64,000 nt of DNA from Caulobacter sp. Root343 (GTDB taxonomy: Bacteria; Pseudomonadota; Alphaproteobacteria; Caulobacterales; Caulobacteraceae): positions 62,001-126,000 of the forward strand of contig NZ_LMDF01000006.1 in assembly GCF_001425745.1 (NCBI RefSeq). Direction: 5' to 3'. The first letter of the stretch is position 1; each line of letters opens with the position of its first letter. Below are positions 25,585 through 33,469 of the stretch, in pieces. The notes below the pieces were generated by a model. It did not search any database and had not been told where the DNA came from. It was given only the letters and a program-made list of their open reading frames with translations. A program made the translations under genes and the position numbers.

Positions 25585-25640
25585 GGCGGGGGGTTTAGCG
25601 GAAACGGGGCCGCGTCGCAAAAGAGAGGATGGGTTTGCTC

Positions 25641-25748
25641 ACTTGCCCCCTCCGGGCCCGCGGCCCTCCTCCCCCGGAGGGGGAAGAAGGGCGCATCCTT
25701 CCGCCCCCACTGGGGGCGGACGACCTGCGAAGCAGGTCAGGTGGGGGC
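25641..25748 (+). repeat. Hairpin repeat family B, copy 2
   Basis: Occupies most of the gap between aroC and the pectate lyase. The hairpins are GGGCC-CGC-GGCCC, TCCCCCGGAGGGGGA, and GACCTGC-GAA-GCAGGTC. Confidence 0.85.
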
Positions 25749-25756
25749 CTGCCGCG

Positions 25757-27127
25757 TTAGCCGCGCTTCGTAGCCGCGTCGGCCAGATAGAGCTCCAGGT
25801 TCGTCCAGCCCGAGCCATCCTTGGCGAGCGCCGCGCCGTCGGCCGCTTTCGGGTTCAGCCCATGCGCCTTCTCCCAGGCGTCGGGCATGCCGTCGCCGTC
25901 GGTGTCCTTGGCCGGCTTGTCCGTCGGCAGGACCGGCCAGCCGCCGACGTCGTCCTGGGTGTTGATCACCTTGCCGGTGCGGGTCTTCACGCCGTCGAGG
26001 ATCCGTCGATCGACCGGGTCGCGCCACACCGAGGCGCCGGCGTCGGCCAGCACCCGCTCGTAGGCCTTGTCGGCCGGCTCGGGCGTCACCGCCCCGACGT
26101 CCAGCGGCGCGGCCAGGCGATAGCCGGCGGGTTCGGGGATGGTGAAGGTCACCAGGCTCCAGGGATCGGCCGGGACCACGCCGGCCATGCTGTTGCCGGC
26201 GAAGTAGCCCTTCGCCAGGCTGTTACTCTCTTGGAAGATCACGGTCTTGCCGGTGTTCGGGCCCGGCACATAGGCGTTGTCGACGAAGTTGTAGGCCGCT
26301 AGCGCCGCCTTGTCGGCGTCGTAGCCGGCATAGCCCTTGCCCCAGTTGTAAAAGACGTTGGAGCGGAAATCGAAGAACGCCCCGACCGGGTCCTTGTCCG
26401 GCCCCTCGTAATTGCCGGGGCGCGGCATGCGGGCCATGTGGTTGGCCCACAGATTGTGATGGAAGCTGATCTTGCTGCCGGCGCCGCCCCGGATCAGGCT
26501 GCCATAGCCATGGTCGCCCTTGACGTGGATCGAATGGGCCAGGCTCTCGGCGATGATCGACCACTGCACGGTCAGGTCATAAAAGCCCCCCTCTTTCCCA
26601 TTTGGGTCCGGCCGATCGTAGCGGGCCGAGGCCGACAGCGTCTCGTCCACCGACCAGCTGGCCGAGACGTGGTCCAGGATGATCCGCCGGCCGCCCGAGA
26701 TCCAGATCGCGTCGCCCTCGACCTTGCTCTCCGCGCCCAGACGCGAGCGGATGAAGCGGATGACCACATCGTCGGCCGACACCACCAGGGTCTGGTCGCG
26801 CAGGGTGACGCCGCCGCCCGGCGCGGTCTGGCCGGCGATGGTGATCTGGCCGTTGCTGATCTTCAGCTCGCTCTTCAGCTGGATCGTGCCGCCGACGTCG
26901 AACACCACGGTGCGTGGGCCGCTGGCCTGGATCGCCGCCCGCAGGGAGCCGGGGCCGGAGTCGTTCAGGTTGGTGACGTGGAGGACAGCGCCGCCGCGCC
27001 CGCCGGCGCTGAACCGACCCGCGCCTTCAGCGCCGGGGAAGGCCAGGACATCAGCGGCGAAGGCGGGAGCGGCCGCCAGCGTCAGGGCGAGCGCGCCGGC
27101 GGCGGCGCGAAGGTGGCGGCTGAGCAT
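25757..27127 (-). CDS. Exported pectate lyase-like protein (parallel beta-helix)
   Basis: 456 residues with a clear signal peptide ('GALALTLAAAPAFAADV'). The mature start 'LAFPGAEGAGRFSAGGRGG' and 'VTNLNDSGPGSLRAAI' are typical of polysaccharide lyase family 1 pectate lyases of environmental bacteria. Beta-helix rungs follow ('RIILDHVSASWSVDETLS', 'SFHHNLWANHMARMPR'). The C-terminal 'DTDGDGMPDAWEKAHGLNP' is a calcium-binding thrombospondin-3-like motif. Expected action is beta-elimination of polygalacturonate. No pectin transporter is nearby. Confidence 0.88.
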   Translation of the reverse strand: MLSRHLRAAAGALALTLAAAPAFAADVLAFPGAEGAGRFSAGGRGGAVLHVTNLNDSGPGSLRAAIQASGPRTVVFDVGGTIQLKSELKISNGQITIAGQTAPGGGVTLRDQTLVVSADDVVIRFIRSRLGAESKVEGDAIWISGGRRIILDHVSASWSVDETLSASARYDRPDPNGKEGGFYDLTVQWSIIAESLAHSIHVKGDHGYGSLIRGGAGSKISFHHNLWANHMARMPRPGNYEGPDKDPVGAFFDFRSNVFYNWGKGYAGYDADKAALAAYNFVDNAYVPGPNTGKTVIFQESNSLAKGYFAGNSMAGVVPADPWSLVTFTIPEPAGYRLAAPLDVGAVTPEPADKAYERVLADAGASVWRDPVDRRILDGVKTRTGKVINTQDDVGGWPVLPTDKPAKDTDGDGMPDAWEKAHGLNPKAADGAALAKDGSGWTNLELYLADAATKRG

Positions 27128-27227
27128 GGTCCATCCCCGAGAAGGCGGCGGTCTTACGCCGCCGCTAGGGAGGGAAAATGCAGGCCGAAACCGGTTTTGT
27201 CCACCGGTGTCATTGACGCCTCGCGGC

Positions 27228-28577
27228 TTAGGCCGCCGGCTTCATGACGACGTTCAGCGTCACCAGCGACTTGTCGCCCACGGTCCGGCTGACGACCTCG
27301 ATCTGGTCGATGGCGCCGCGTGGCAGGGCGGTGGGATCGAAGCCGGCCGGCGGGGTCTCGCCATTCAGCAGCACGGTAGTCTCGGGCGGGGTCAGCCGGC
27401 CGCGCACCTGCACGTGGCCGTGATAGGTCGAGACCTGGCCGTCCGGGATCTTCAGCCTGCCCTTGACCAGCTCGGCGTTGGACACCCGGACGTAGTCCGA
27501 GCGAATGTCGACATACTGGCCGCTCTTGTCGTCGCTGATGATCGTGCGGCTGGAGCTACGGCCCGCGCCGTCGCCCTGTTGGGCCAGGGCGATGGAGCCG
27601 ACCGTGGCCAGGGCCACGGCCAGTAGGCCGGCCAGGCCCAGCAGCGCGCGGCGGGCGAGGCCGGCGGGATCGCGGGGATCGGTGATGGCTTTCAGGCGCA
27701 TGAGGGTAGGTCTCCTTCCCTTGCCGGTGAAGGCGGGATGTAGGGCGGGCGCGGCGCGCATGCGCATTACGTCGATCAGGTTCTCGGCATAGCCGCGGCG
27801 GATGGCTGGACTGGCGCCGTCGAGGGCCAGGGCGTCGGCCAGTTCCTCGCGGGTGGCGGCGGCGCGGGCCCGCAGCACCGCGAACGGTGGGACCATCCAG
27901 AACAGGCCGCCCAGCAGGTGCTCGAACAAGAGCCGCCAGTTGTCGCCGCGCTTCAGGTGCGCCAGCTCGTGGGCGCAGATCGGCACCAGGCGGTCGATGT
28001 CCAGGCGCGCGACCAGGTCGGCCGGCAGCAGGATGACCGGTGTCGTCAGGCCCGCCAGCAGCGGTTGGTCGATCTGGTCGCTGACCTTGACCTCGGGCCG
28101 GCCGGTGTCGAGCCGGCGGGCGGCGGCGCGGACGGTCAGGGCCAGGTCGTGCGAGACCGGGCGAGCGTCGCCGACCATGCGCTTCAGCCTGGCGTGGCCG
28201 ATCGCCTGGCGCGCGGCGGCGATCGCCAGACCGCCCAATGCGCCCAGGATGAGGGCCGCGCCCACGATCTCGACGCCGTCGAAGCGCGACAGGGCCTGGA
28301 CCGAGGCCTGGTTCATCGCCGCGCCGGCGACGGCCACGGCCTTCGAGGTCAAAGCCGCCTGGTAAACCGGCGTGGTGGCCGCCTCGGGCAGGGCCGAGAC
28401 GCCGACCATCAGGGCCAGGGCCGCCGGCGGCAGGGCCAGCGCCAGGTTCCAGGCCCGCGCCCGGGGCGCGGGATCGCCGGTCAGCCGGTCGGCCGCCTTG
28501 CCCAGCAGCCAGCCCAGCCCACTGACGGGCCAGGCGGCGACGAGGCCGAGGGCGGCGGAAGCGAAGAGCGGGTTCAT
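27228..28577 (-). CDS. BlaR1/MecR1-like M56 metallopeptidase with plug-like C-terminal domain (paralogue 2)
   Basis: 449 residues. Hydrophobic segments occur near 5-30, 45-65, 105-125 and 300-320. The zinc-protease site is HELAH at 203-207 ('CAHELAHLKRGDNW'), with 'REELADALALDG' downstream as probable third ligand. The beta-lactam-binding sensor domain of true BlaR1 is absent. Instead the periplasmic end has 'VQVRGRLTPPETTVLLNGE' and 'GAIDQIEVVSRTVGDKSLVT', resembling a TonB-receptor plug motif. It is the third gene after blaI-like and its paralogue. It probably cleaves or relieves BlaI on an envelope signal; the signal is unknown. Confidence 0.85.
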   Translation of the reverse strand: MNPLFASAALGLVAAWPVSGLGWLLGKAADRLTGDPAPRARAWNLALALPPAALALMVGVSALPEAATTPVYQAALTSKAVAVAGAAMNQASVQALSRFDGVEIVGAALILGALGGLAIAAARQAIGHARLKRMVGDARPVSHDLALTVRAAARRLDTGRPEVKVSDQIDQPLLAGLTTPVILLPADLVARLDIDRLVPICAHELAHLKRGDNWRLLFEHLLGGLFWMVPPFAVLRARAAATREELADALALDGASPAIRRGYAENLIDVMRMRAAPALHPAFTGKGRRPTLMRLKAITDPRDPAGLARRALLGLAGLLAVALATVGSIALAQQGDGAGRSSSRTIISDDKSGQYVDIRSDYVRVSNAELVKGRLKIPDGQVSTYHGHVQVRGRLTPPETTVLLNGETPPAGFDPTALPRGAIDQIEVVSRTVGDKSLVTLNVVMKPAA

Positions 28578-28603
28578 CGGACTCCTCTGCGAGAGCTTGA
28601 GCG

Positions 28604-30217
28604 TTACTGGGGCGCGCCATTCATGACGACATTGACCACGACCTTGCCGTCGATGGTGACACGCTGGTCGGTCACCTCGAGGCGCTGGATCACGCCCTCG
28701 CGCAGGTCGCCAGGCTGAAACCAGGCCTCGGCCGGTGCGCCGTTGACCTTCAGGTTGACCTTCACCGGGTTCAGCCGACCGCGCACCGTCACGTCGCCGA
28801 GGAAGATCGTCTTGCCCCCGGAGAAGGACCGCTGCGTGTTCGCGAGGACCTCGATCGCGCCAGGAGCGGGTTCGGGACGTGGATCGGGTTCGGGATTTGG
28901 ACGGGGCTCGGGACGCGGATCAGGGTGCGGCCCTTGGCGGCGCGTGGGCGTCGCCCGCATGGTTTCCGAGGCGATTTCGGCGAGGGGCTCGGCCTCGGCG
29001 GCGGGCGCGGCCTCGGCGGCGGCTTGGGCGTGAGCCGCCTCGGCGACTTCGGCGACTCTCGCGGACATGGCGCGCGCGGCCTCGGCCCCGACGGCGTCCG
29101 TGGCGGCCTCGGCGGCCGCGACGTCGGCGGCTGTCCGCGCCGTCTCGGCGACGGCCGCATGAGGCGGCGGGGCCAGGCGGCGGGCCTGGTCGGCCAGGGC
29201 CAGGGAGCCGGCGCCGGTCGCGGCGGTCAGAACGCCGCCCAGGGCCAAGGCTAGGCCGAGGCGGCCGAGCGAGGCGCTGCCGCGCGGCTGCAGGATGGCC
29301 GCCAAGCGCAGGCTGACCAGGTTCCGGTCGCGGCCGGTAAAGGCCGACTCGAAGGCCAACTGAGGAGCGGGCAGGGCGTTCATCCGCAGGGCCTCGACCA
29401 GCACGCGGGCGTAGTCCCGGCGCGCCTCGGGTCCGGCGCCGTCCAGGGCGGCCAGGTCGCAGACCGCCTCGCGGGCGGCCAGCATCCGGCCGCGCAGGGC
29501 GGTGATCGGCGGGGTCAGCCAGAACAGGCCGGCCAGGGCCTCCTCGGCCGGGATCCGCCAGTTGTCGCCGCGGCGCAGGTGGGCCAGCTCGTGACCGCAG
29601 ACCAGGGCCAGGCGCTCGGCGCCGGCGGTCTGCGCCAGCGCCTTGGGCAGCAGGATCACCGGACGGCGGGCGCCGGCCAGCAGCGGCTCGGCGATCGCGG
29701 CGCTGATCCGCACGCGCGGCGCCTTGACCCCCAGCCGCGCGGCGTGAACGCGGACCGACTCGATCAGGGCGTAGTCCTGGCAGGGCTCGGCGGCGGCGCG
29801 CACGGCGGCCAGCCGGCGGCGGCCCCGGTTCCAGCGCCAGCCGCGCGTCAGCAGGCCAGCCGCCGAAAGGCCGACCAGACTCCAGGCCAGGCCCTGCGAC
29901 AGGGCCGGCGGCGGCGTCCAGGCGGGGCCCGTGGTGAGGGGCATGGTGGGCATGTCGACGGTTGCGACCATGCGCGACGCGGCGGCCAGGGGCGGGCTCT
30001 CGGCCGCGGCTTTCGGCGCCGTGGCGGGCGAGAAGGTCAGGGCCACGGTGGCGGCCAGGGTGGCGGCCGGCAGGGCGTAGGCCAGGCTCCAGGCGGCGGC
30101 GCGCGGGCGCGGATCGTCGGTCAGGCGCTCGACCAGGCGGCCGAGCCCGAAACCCAGAGCCCCGACGGGCCAGGCGGCGACCAGGCCGAGGGCGGTGGAG
30201 GCGAGCAGCGGATGCAT
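28604..30217 (-). CDS. BlaR1/MecR1-like M56 metallopeptidase with proline-rich linker (paralogue 1)
   Basis: 537 residues. The N terminus closely matches the downstream paralogue ('ALGLVAAWPVGALG' versus 'ALGLVAAWPVSGLG'). HELAH is at 209-213 ('CGHELAHLRRGDNW'). After the last membrane helix come an Ala/Glu-rich helix (about 360-425) and a Pro/Glu/Arg repeat ('PDPRPEPRPNPEPDPRPEP'), like the TonB periplasmic spacer. A C-terminal domain shares 'VRGRLNPVKVNLKVNGAP' and 'VVVNVVMNGA' with its paralogue. ATG at 30217 overlaps the BlaI stop (TGATG); a GTG one codon earlier is possible. Tandem duplication is inferred. Confidence 0.85.
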   Translation of the reverse strand: MHPLLASTALGLVAAWPVGALGFGLGRLVERLTDDPRPRAAAWSLAYALPAATLAATVALTFSPATAPKAAAESPPLAAASRMVATVDMPTMPLTTGPAWTPPPALSQGLAWSLVGLSAAGLLTRGWRWNRGRRRLAAVRAAAEPCQDYALIESVRVHAARLGVKAPRVRISAAIAEPLLAGARRPVILLPKALAQTAGAERLALVCGHELAHLRRGDNWRIPAEEALAGLFWLTPPITALRGRMLAAREAVCDLAALDGAGPEARRDYARVLVEALRMNALPAPQLAFESAFTGRDRNLVSLRLAAILQPRGSASLGRLGLALALGGVLTAATGAGSLALADQARRLAPPPHAAVAETARTAADVAAAEAATDAVGAEAARAMSARVAEVAEAAHAQAAAEAAPAAEAEPLAEIASETMRATPTRRQGPHPDPRPEPRPNPEPDPRPEPAPGAIEVLANTQRSFSGGKTIFLGDVTVRGRLNPVKVNLKVNGAPAEAWFQPGDLREGVIQRLEVTDQRVTIDGKVVVNVVMNGAPQ

Positions 30218-30597
30218 CACTTGGTCTCCCCAAGGGCGGTCGACTTGGTGTTGAGCAGGGTCTCCAGCTCTTCGATCTCTGTCTCGGACAGGATCTGGCT
30301 GCCGGCGAAGGCCGAGGCGGGCAGGCGGCCGTCGATCTCGAGCAGGCCGCGCAGGCGGTTCAGCACCCCGCCGATCACGTCGACCTTGGCCTTGTGAGCC
30401 TCATAGACGGCCAGGCCATGCACCGAGCGGCGGACCAGCAGGCCCTTGGCCACCATGCGCTCCAGCACGGTGCGGGTGGTCGAGGCGCTCCAGCCCAGCT
30501 CGGGCTCGATCAGGGCCTGGGCCTCGCGGGCGCTCATCGCGCCGCCGCGCCAGAAGGCCTTCAGCACTTCCAGTTCGAGGTCGGAGGGTTCGGTCAT
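30217..30597 (-). CDS. blaI: BlaI/MecI-family repressor
   Basis: 126 residues. Winged-helix N-terminal half 'LELEVLKAFWRGGAMSAREA' followed by 'WSASTTRTVLERMVAKGLL', and a C-terminal dimerisation helix where M56 partners usually cleave. It is first in an operon with two M56 proteases, with overlapping stop and start. TACAAATGTA, the family's consensus operator, lies 45 bp upstream, and another site is before the divergent gene at 30751. ATG at 30597 starts the domain, so a longer upstream reading is rejected. Confidence 0.92.
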   Translation of the reverse strand: MTEPSDLELEVLKAFWRGGAMSAREAQALIEPELGWSASTTRTVLERMVAKGLLVRRSVHGLAVYEAHKAKVDVIGGVLNRLRGLLEIDGRLPASAFAGSQILSETEIEELETLLNTKSTALGETK

Positions 30598-30641
30598 GGC
30601 GTCTGGAATCCCGACAGGTCTCGCTGATGTCGTGAGTACGC

Positions 30642-30651
30642 TACAAATGTA
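30642..30651. promoter_or_regulatory. BlaI-type operator before the repressor gene
   Basis: TACAAATGTA is a match to the TACA-N2-TGTA site recognised by BlaI/MecI repressors. It lies 45-54 bp upstream of the repressor start. Confidence 0.7.
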
Positions 30652-30711
30652 ACGAGCCGGCGTCAAGCGTGGTGACCGCTGTTCTTTGATGACAGATGCG
30701 GTTTGTTGATT

Positions 30712-30721
30712 TACATCTGTA
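30712..30721. promoter_or_regulatory. BlaI-type operator before the divergent gene
   Basis: TACATCTGTA again matches TACA-N2-TGTA. It lies 30-39 bp upstream of the gene starting at 30751, and 61 bp from the first operator. A partly overlapping TGTACA is at 30718-30723. Confidence 0.65.
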
Positions 30722-30750
30722 CATCTACCTGACGTTGGCGAGGCTCACCC

Positions 30751-31236
30751 ATGGCGTCCGAGGACATCCAGATCGTCAAGCTGCCCATCGAGGAGCCGGT
30801 TCGCCACCAGATACGGCGGATGGCGCTGATCCTCGGCTTGACCGTGCTGGTCTGCGCGCCCGGCTTCGCGATGATCGTCCATGACCAGCAGTCCAAGCGC
30901 GCCGCCCTCGACTCCTTCTGGCGTGTCGAGGGAAAGCCCTGCGCGCCGCTGAATCCCGAGCGCTTCCGCCGCGTGTCGGCGCGCGCTTCGATCACGCCCT
31001 ATGACGGCGCGCGCTACGAGCGCCACGGCGGGGCGATGACCTGCACCCACCGCACGGACGAGATCGGCGGGGTTCCGGTCCGCTATCCGGTCTGCAAGTT
31101 CGACTCGCCGGACTATCTGGCCGTGACGGCGGCCGGGCAGGAGCGGTTCTACGACCTGACCATGGGCCGCTCGGCGGCGGTCGGAGTGGTGAACGGTGAA
31201 GTGCGCTGCGTGGTGGCGCCGCGGTTCGAGATGTAG
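30751..31236 (+). CDS. Membrane-anchored protein of unknown function, predicted BlaI target
   Basis: 161 residues. A short cytosolic start is followed by one membrane segment ('MALILGLTVLVCAPGFAMIV', about 24-43) and a periplasmic domain with four Cys (about 63, 96, 114 and 153) that could form two disulfides: 'GKPCAPLN', 'AMTCTHRT', 'YPVCKFD' and 'EVRCVVA'. I do not recognise the family. It diverges from blaI with a BlaI-type operator in its promoter region, so it is predicted to be induced together with the M56 proteases, possibly as an effector or sensor partner. Confidence 0.8.
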   Translation: MASEDIQIVKLPIEEPVRHQIRRMALILGLTVLVCAPGFAMIVHDQQSKRAALDSFWRVEGKPCAPLNPERFRRVSARASITPYDGARYERHGGAMTCTHRTDEIGGVPVRYPVCKFDSPDYLAVTAAGQERFYDLTMGRSAAVGVVNGEVRCVVAPRFEM

Positions 31237-31252
31237 GGGGGAGATGCTGTAT

Positions 31253-31393
31253 CTCTCCTCCCCCTTTGGGGGAGGGGGACCGGCGAACGCCGGTGGAGGG
31301 GCCCTGGGTGTTTCAGCCGCACGACCGCTTCGCGGACCCCCTCCGTCTCCGTGCTTATTCGCACGGATCCACCTCCCCCTAATGGGGAGGAGG
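31253..31393 (+). repeat. Hairpin repeat family A, copy 3
   Basis: Same layout as at 11754. The terminal hairpin is CCGTGC-TTATTC-GCACGG instead of CGATGC-GTATTC-GCATCG, keeping pairing. It ends about 20 bp before the paired palindromes of the MarR-type gene. Confidence 0.85.
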
Positions 31394-31414
31394 GCTTGCG
31401 CTCCCGCCCATTCC

Positions 31415-31438
31415 ATAGCTAGCTATATAGCGCGCTAT
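31415..31438. promoter_or_regulatory. Two abutting 12-bp palindromes before the MarR-acetyltransferase gene
   Basis: ATAGCTAGCTAT (31415-31426) is directly followed by ATAGCGCGCTAT (31427-31438), sharing the outer ATAGC/GCTAT arms. They lie 19-42 bp upstream of the start at 31457, where an autoregulating MarR dimer pair could bind. Confidence 0.55.
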
Positions 31439-31456
31439 GAAACGGGAGATTTCAGC

Positions 31457-32422
31457 ATGGAAGTCGATCTGCTGGCGGGGTTTGGCGTGGGCTTTCTGGG
31501 CAGCCGGCTCAAGCGGCTGGCCGAGCGGATGCAGGCCGACGCCGCCGAGGTGGCGCGGTCGCTGGGCCTGCCGGTGCAGCCGGCCCAGATGTCGCTGCTG
31601 ATGACAATCCGCCTGCACGGCCCGACCACGGTCGGGGAGTTGGCCGAGCGCCTGCGGCTGGCCCAGCCCACCGTCACCCGCGCCCTCGGGGCCCTGGAGC
31701 GCGAGGGCCTGGTCGAGGCGCGGCGCATCCCGGGCGACCAGCGCTCGAAACGCCTGGCGCTGACAGACAAGGGCGAGACCTTGATGGATCGTATCCAGAC
31801 CTATCTGCTGCCCCGGATCGAACCGGCCGCCGCCGAACTGGTCGCGGGCCTGTCGGGCGACTTCATGCAGGGCCTGGCCAAGGTCGAGGCGCGGCTGGAC
31901 GAAGCCTCGCTGCTGACCCGGATCCAGGCGGTCGGCGCCCCGGCCATGTGGGTGCGCGACTTCTCCGACGACCTGGCCGAGGCGTTCTATCGGATCAACG
32001 CCGACTGGATCAGCGACATGTTCTCGCTGGAACAGACCGACATCGACCTGCTGTCGAAGCCGCGCGAACTGATTCTGGACAAGGGCGGCGTGGTGCTGTT
32101 CGCCGAGACGCCGGATCTGGGCGTGGTCGGGACGGCGGCGCTGATGGTGTCCAAGGACGGCTGGGTCGAGCTGACCAAGATGGGCGTGACGCCGGAGGCG
32201 CGCGGCCGCAAGGTCGGCGAGTTCCTGCTGGCCAAGACCCTGGAGCGCGCCGCCAGCCTGGGCATGGACAAGGTCTATCTGCTGACCAACCGTAAATGCG
32301 CGGCGGCCATCCACCTCTACGAAAAGCTGGGCTTCGTGCACGACGCCGAGATCATGCGGCTGTTCGGCTCGCGCTACGAGCGCTGCGACGTGGCGATGGC
32401 CTACCAGCCGACGAGGGGCTAG
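31457..32422 (+). CDS. MarR-family regulator fused to a GNAT acetyltransferase
   Basis: 321 residues. Residues 1-150 form a MarR winged helix: 'TVGELAERLRLAQPTVTRAL' and 'VEARRIPGDQRSKRLALTDKG'. Residues 170-321 form a GNAT domain: acetyl-CoA loop 'VTPEARGRKVGEFLLAKTLE' and 'NRKCAAAIHLYEKLGF'. Such fusions are known in bacteria, but substrates are mostly undefined. ATG at 31457 follows the palindromes and begins the conserved region. The acetylation target could be a small molecule sensed by the MarR half; this is inference. Confidence 0.9.
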   Translation: MEVDLLAGFGVGFLGSRLKRLAERMQADAAEVARSLGLPVQPAQMSLLMTIRLHGPTTVGELAERLRLAQPTVTRALGALEREGLVEARRIPGDQRSKRLALTDKGETLMDRIQTYLLPRIEPAAAELVAGLSGDFMQGLAKVEARLDEASLLTRIQAVGAPAMWVRDFSDDLAEAFYRINADWISDMFSLEQTDIDLLSKPRELILDKGGVVLFAETPDLGVVGTAALMVSKDGWVELTKMGVTPEARGRKVGEFLLAKTLERAASLGMDKVYLLTNRKCAAAIHLYEKLGFVHDAEIMRLFGSRYERCDVAMAYQPTRG

Positions 32423-32514
32423 AGGCGCTCGCGCGGAGGCGGAAAATTCTCTCCGCCTAAGCGGAGCCGTCGACGCGGTCGCGCGTTCTGGCCAAGTTGG
32501 CACGGGGCTCAACC

Positions 32515-33429
32515 ATGGCGCGACGGAATCTCCACGGACTGGAACTGCACGACCGGGGGCGGACCTTTCTGCTGACCCCGACCTCGTGGATGCGGCCTGG
32601 CAGCTGTCGGCCGCTGTCGTGGGCCGACGTCCTGGACCTATGGGAGACCCTGTGGCTGAGCCCGTCCAGCCTGCAGGAGCTGCGGCTGTTCTGGGCCCGG
32701 CAGCGTCCGGCCGAGGCCTGCCGGGCCGTCACCCGCATGTCGGACGCCGAGCTCCGGCAGGCGATCCTGAAAATGCTGCGTGGCGGCCACGCGACCTTGG
32801 GCGTGCGCGCGGGCGGGGTGACCGCCGAACAGCTGAAGGCAATCATGCCGAACGCCCTGCTGTCCGATATCAACGCGGCGCTGGGGCCGCTGAACACCGC
32901 CATGGACAAGCACGGCATCGACAGCGCCCCGAAGCGCGCGGCCTTCCTGGCCCAGCTGACGGTCGAGTCCCAGCAGCTGTCCCACACGGTCGAGAGCCTG
33001 CGCTACACCCACGCCGAGCGGCTGAAGGACGTCTTCGGCTCGAAGTATTTCCCGACCGTCGAATCCGCCAAGCCCTATGTGAAGAACGCCGAGAAGCTGG
33101 CGAACTACGTCTACGGCTCGAAGAACGGCAACAACCAGCCGGGCGACGGCTGGGCCTATCGCGGGCGCGGCTACATCCAGGTGACCGGCCGGGCGAACTA
33201 TCGCGACGTGGGCTACGAGGCCAATCCGGACGCGCTGCTGACCCCGGCCGGCGCGGCGGATTCCGCCGCCGCCTACTGGGAGAAGCGCAAGCTGAACGAG
33301 GCTTCTGCGACCTGGCTCGAGCGCCCGGCGTTCGACCTGGTGACCAAGAAGGTCAACGCCAAGAAGCTGGAGGCGACCGCGCGGTGGCAGGCGTATCTGC
33401 GCGCCAAAAAAGCCTTGTCGCCCAAATAG
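32515..33429 (+). CDS. GH19 chitinase/endolysin-like protein with an unrecognised N-terminal region
   Basis: 304 residues. The C-terminal part (about 95-300) matches GH19: 'RAAFLAQLTVESQQLSHTVE' with probable catalytic Glu, 'PGDGWAYRGRGYIQVTGRAN' and 'FDLVTKKVN'. Phage-type GH19 enzymes cut peptidoglycan or chitin. The first ~90 residues are not recognised, and there is no signal peptide. No phage genes are nearby. Lysis, autolysis or toxin delivery are all possible. ATG at 32515 is preferred to an upstream TTG. Confidence 0.82.
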   Translation: MARRNLHGLELHDRGRTFLLTPTSWMRPGSCRPLSWADVLDLWETLWLSPSSLQELRLFWARQRPAEACRAVTRMSDAELRQAILKMLRGGHATLGVRAGGVTAEQLKAIMPNALLSDINAALGPLNTAMDKHGIDSAPKRAAFLAQLTVESQQLSHTVESLRYTHAERLKDVFGSKYFPTVESAKPYVKNAEKLANYVYGSKNGNNQPGDGWAYRGRGYIQVTGRANYRDVGYEANPDALLTPAGAADSAAAYWEKRKLNEASATWLERPAFDLVTKKVNAKKLEATARWQAYLRAKKALSPK

Positions 33430-33469
33430 AAATCCGCCTCCTATCCCCTTGAAGACAAGGAGCCGCCGC

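Noticed and set aside
32515-33429. Prophage remnant suggested by the GH19 lysin-like gene
   Set aside because: Neighbours are ordinary chromosomal genes; no integrase, capsid, tail or attachment repeats were seen.
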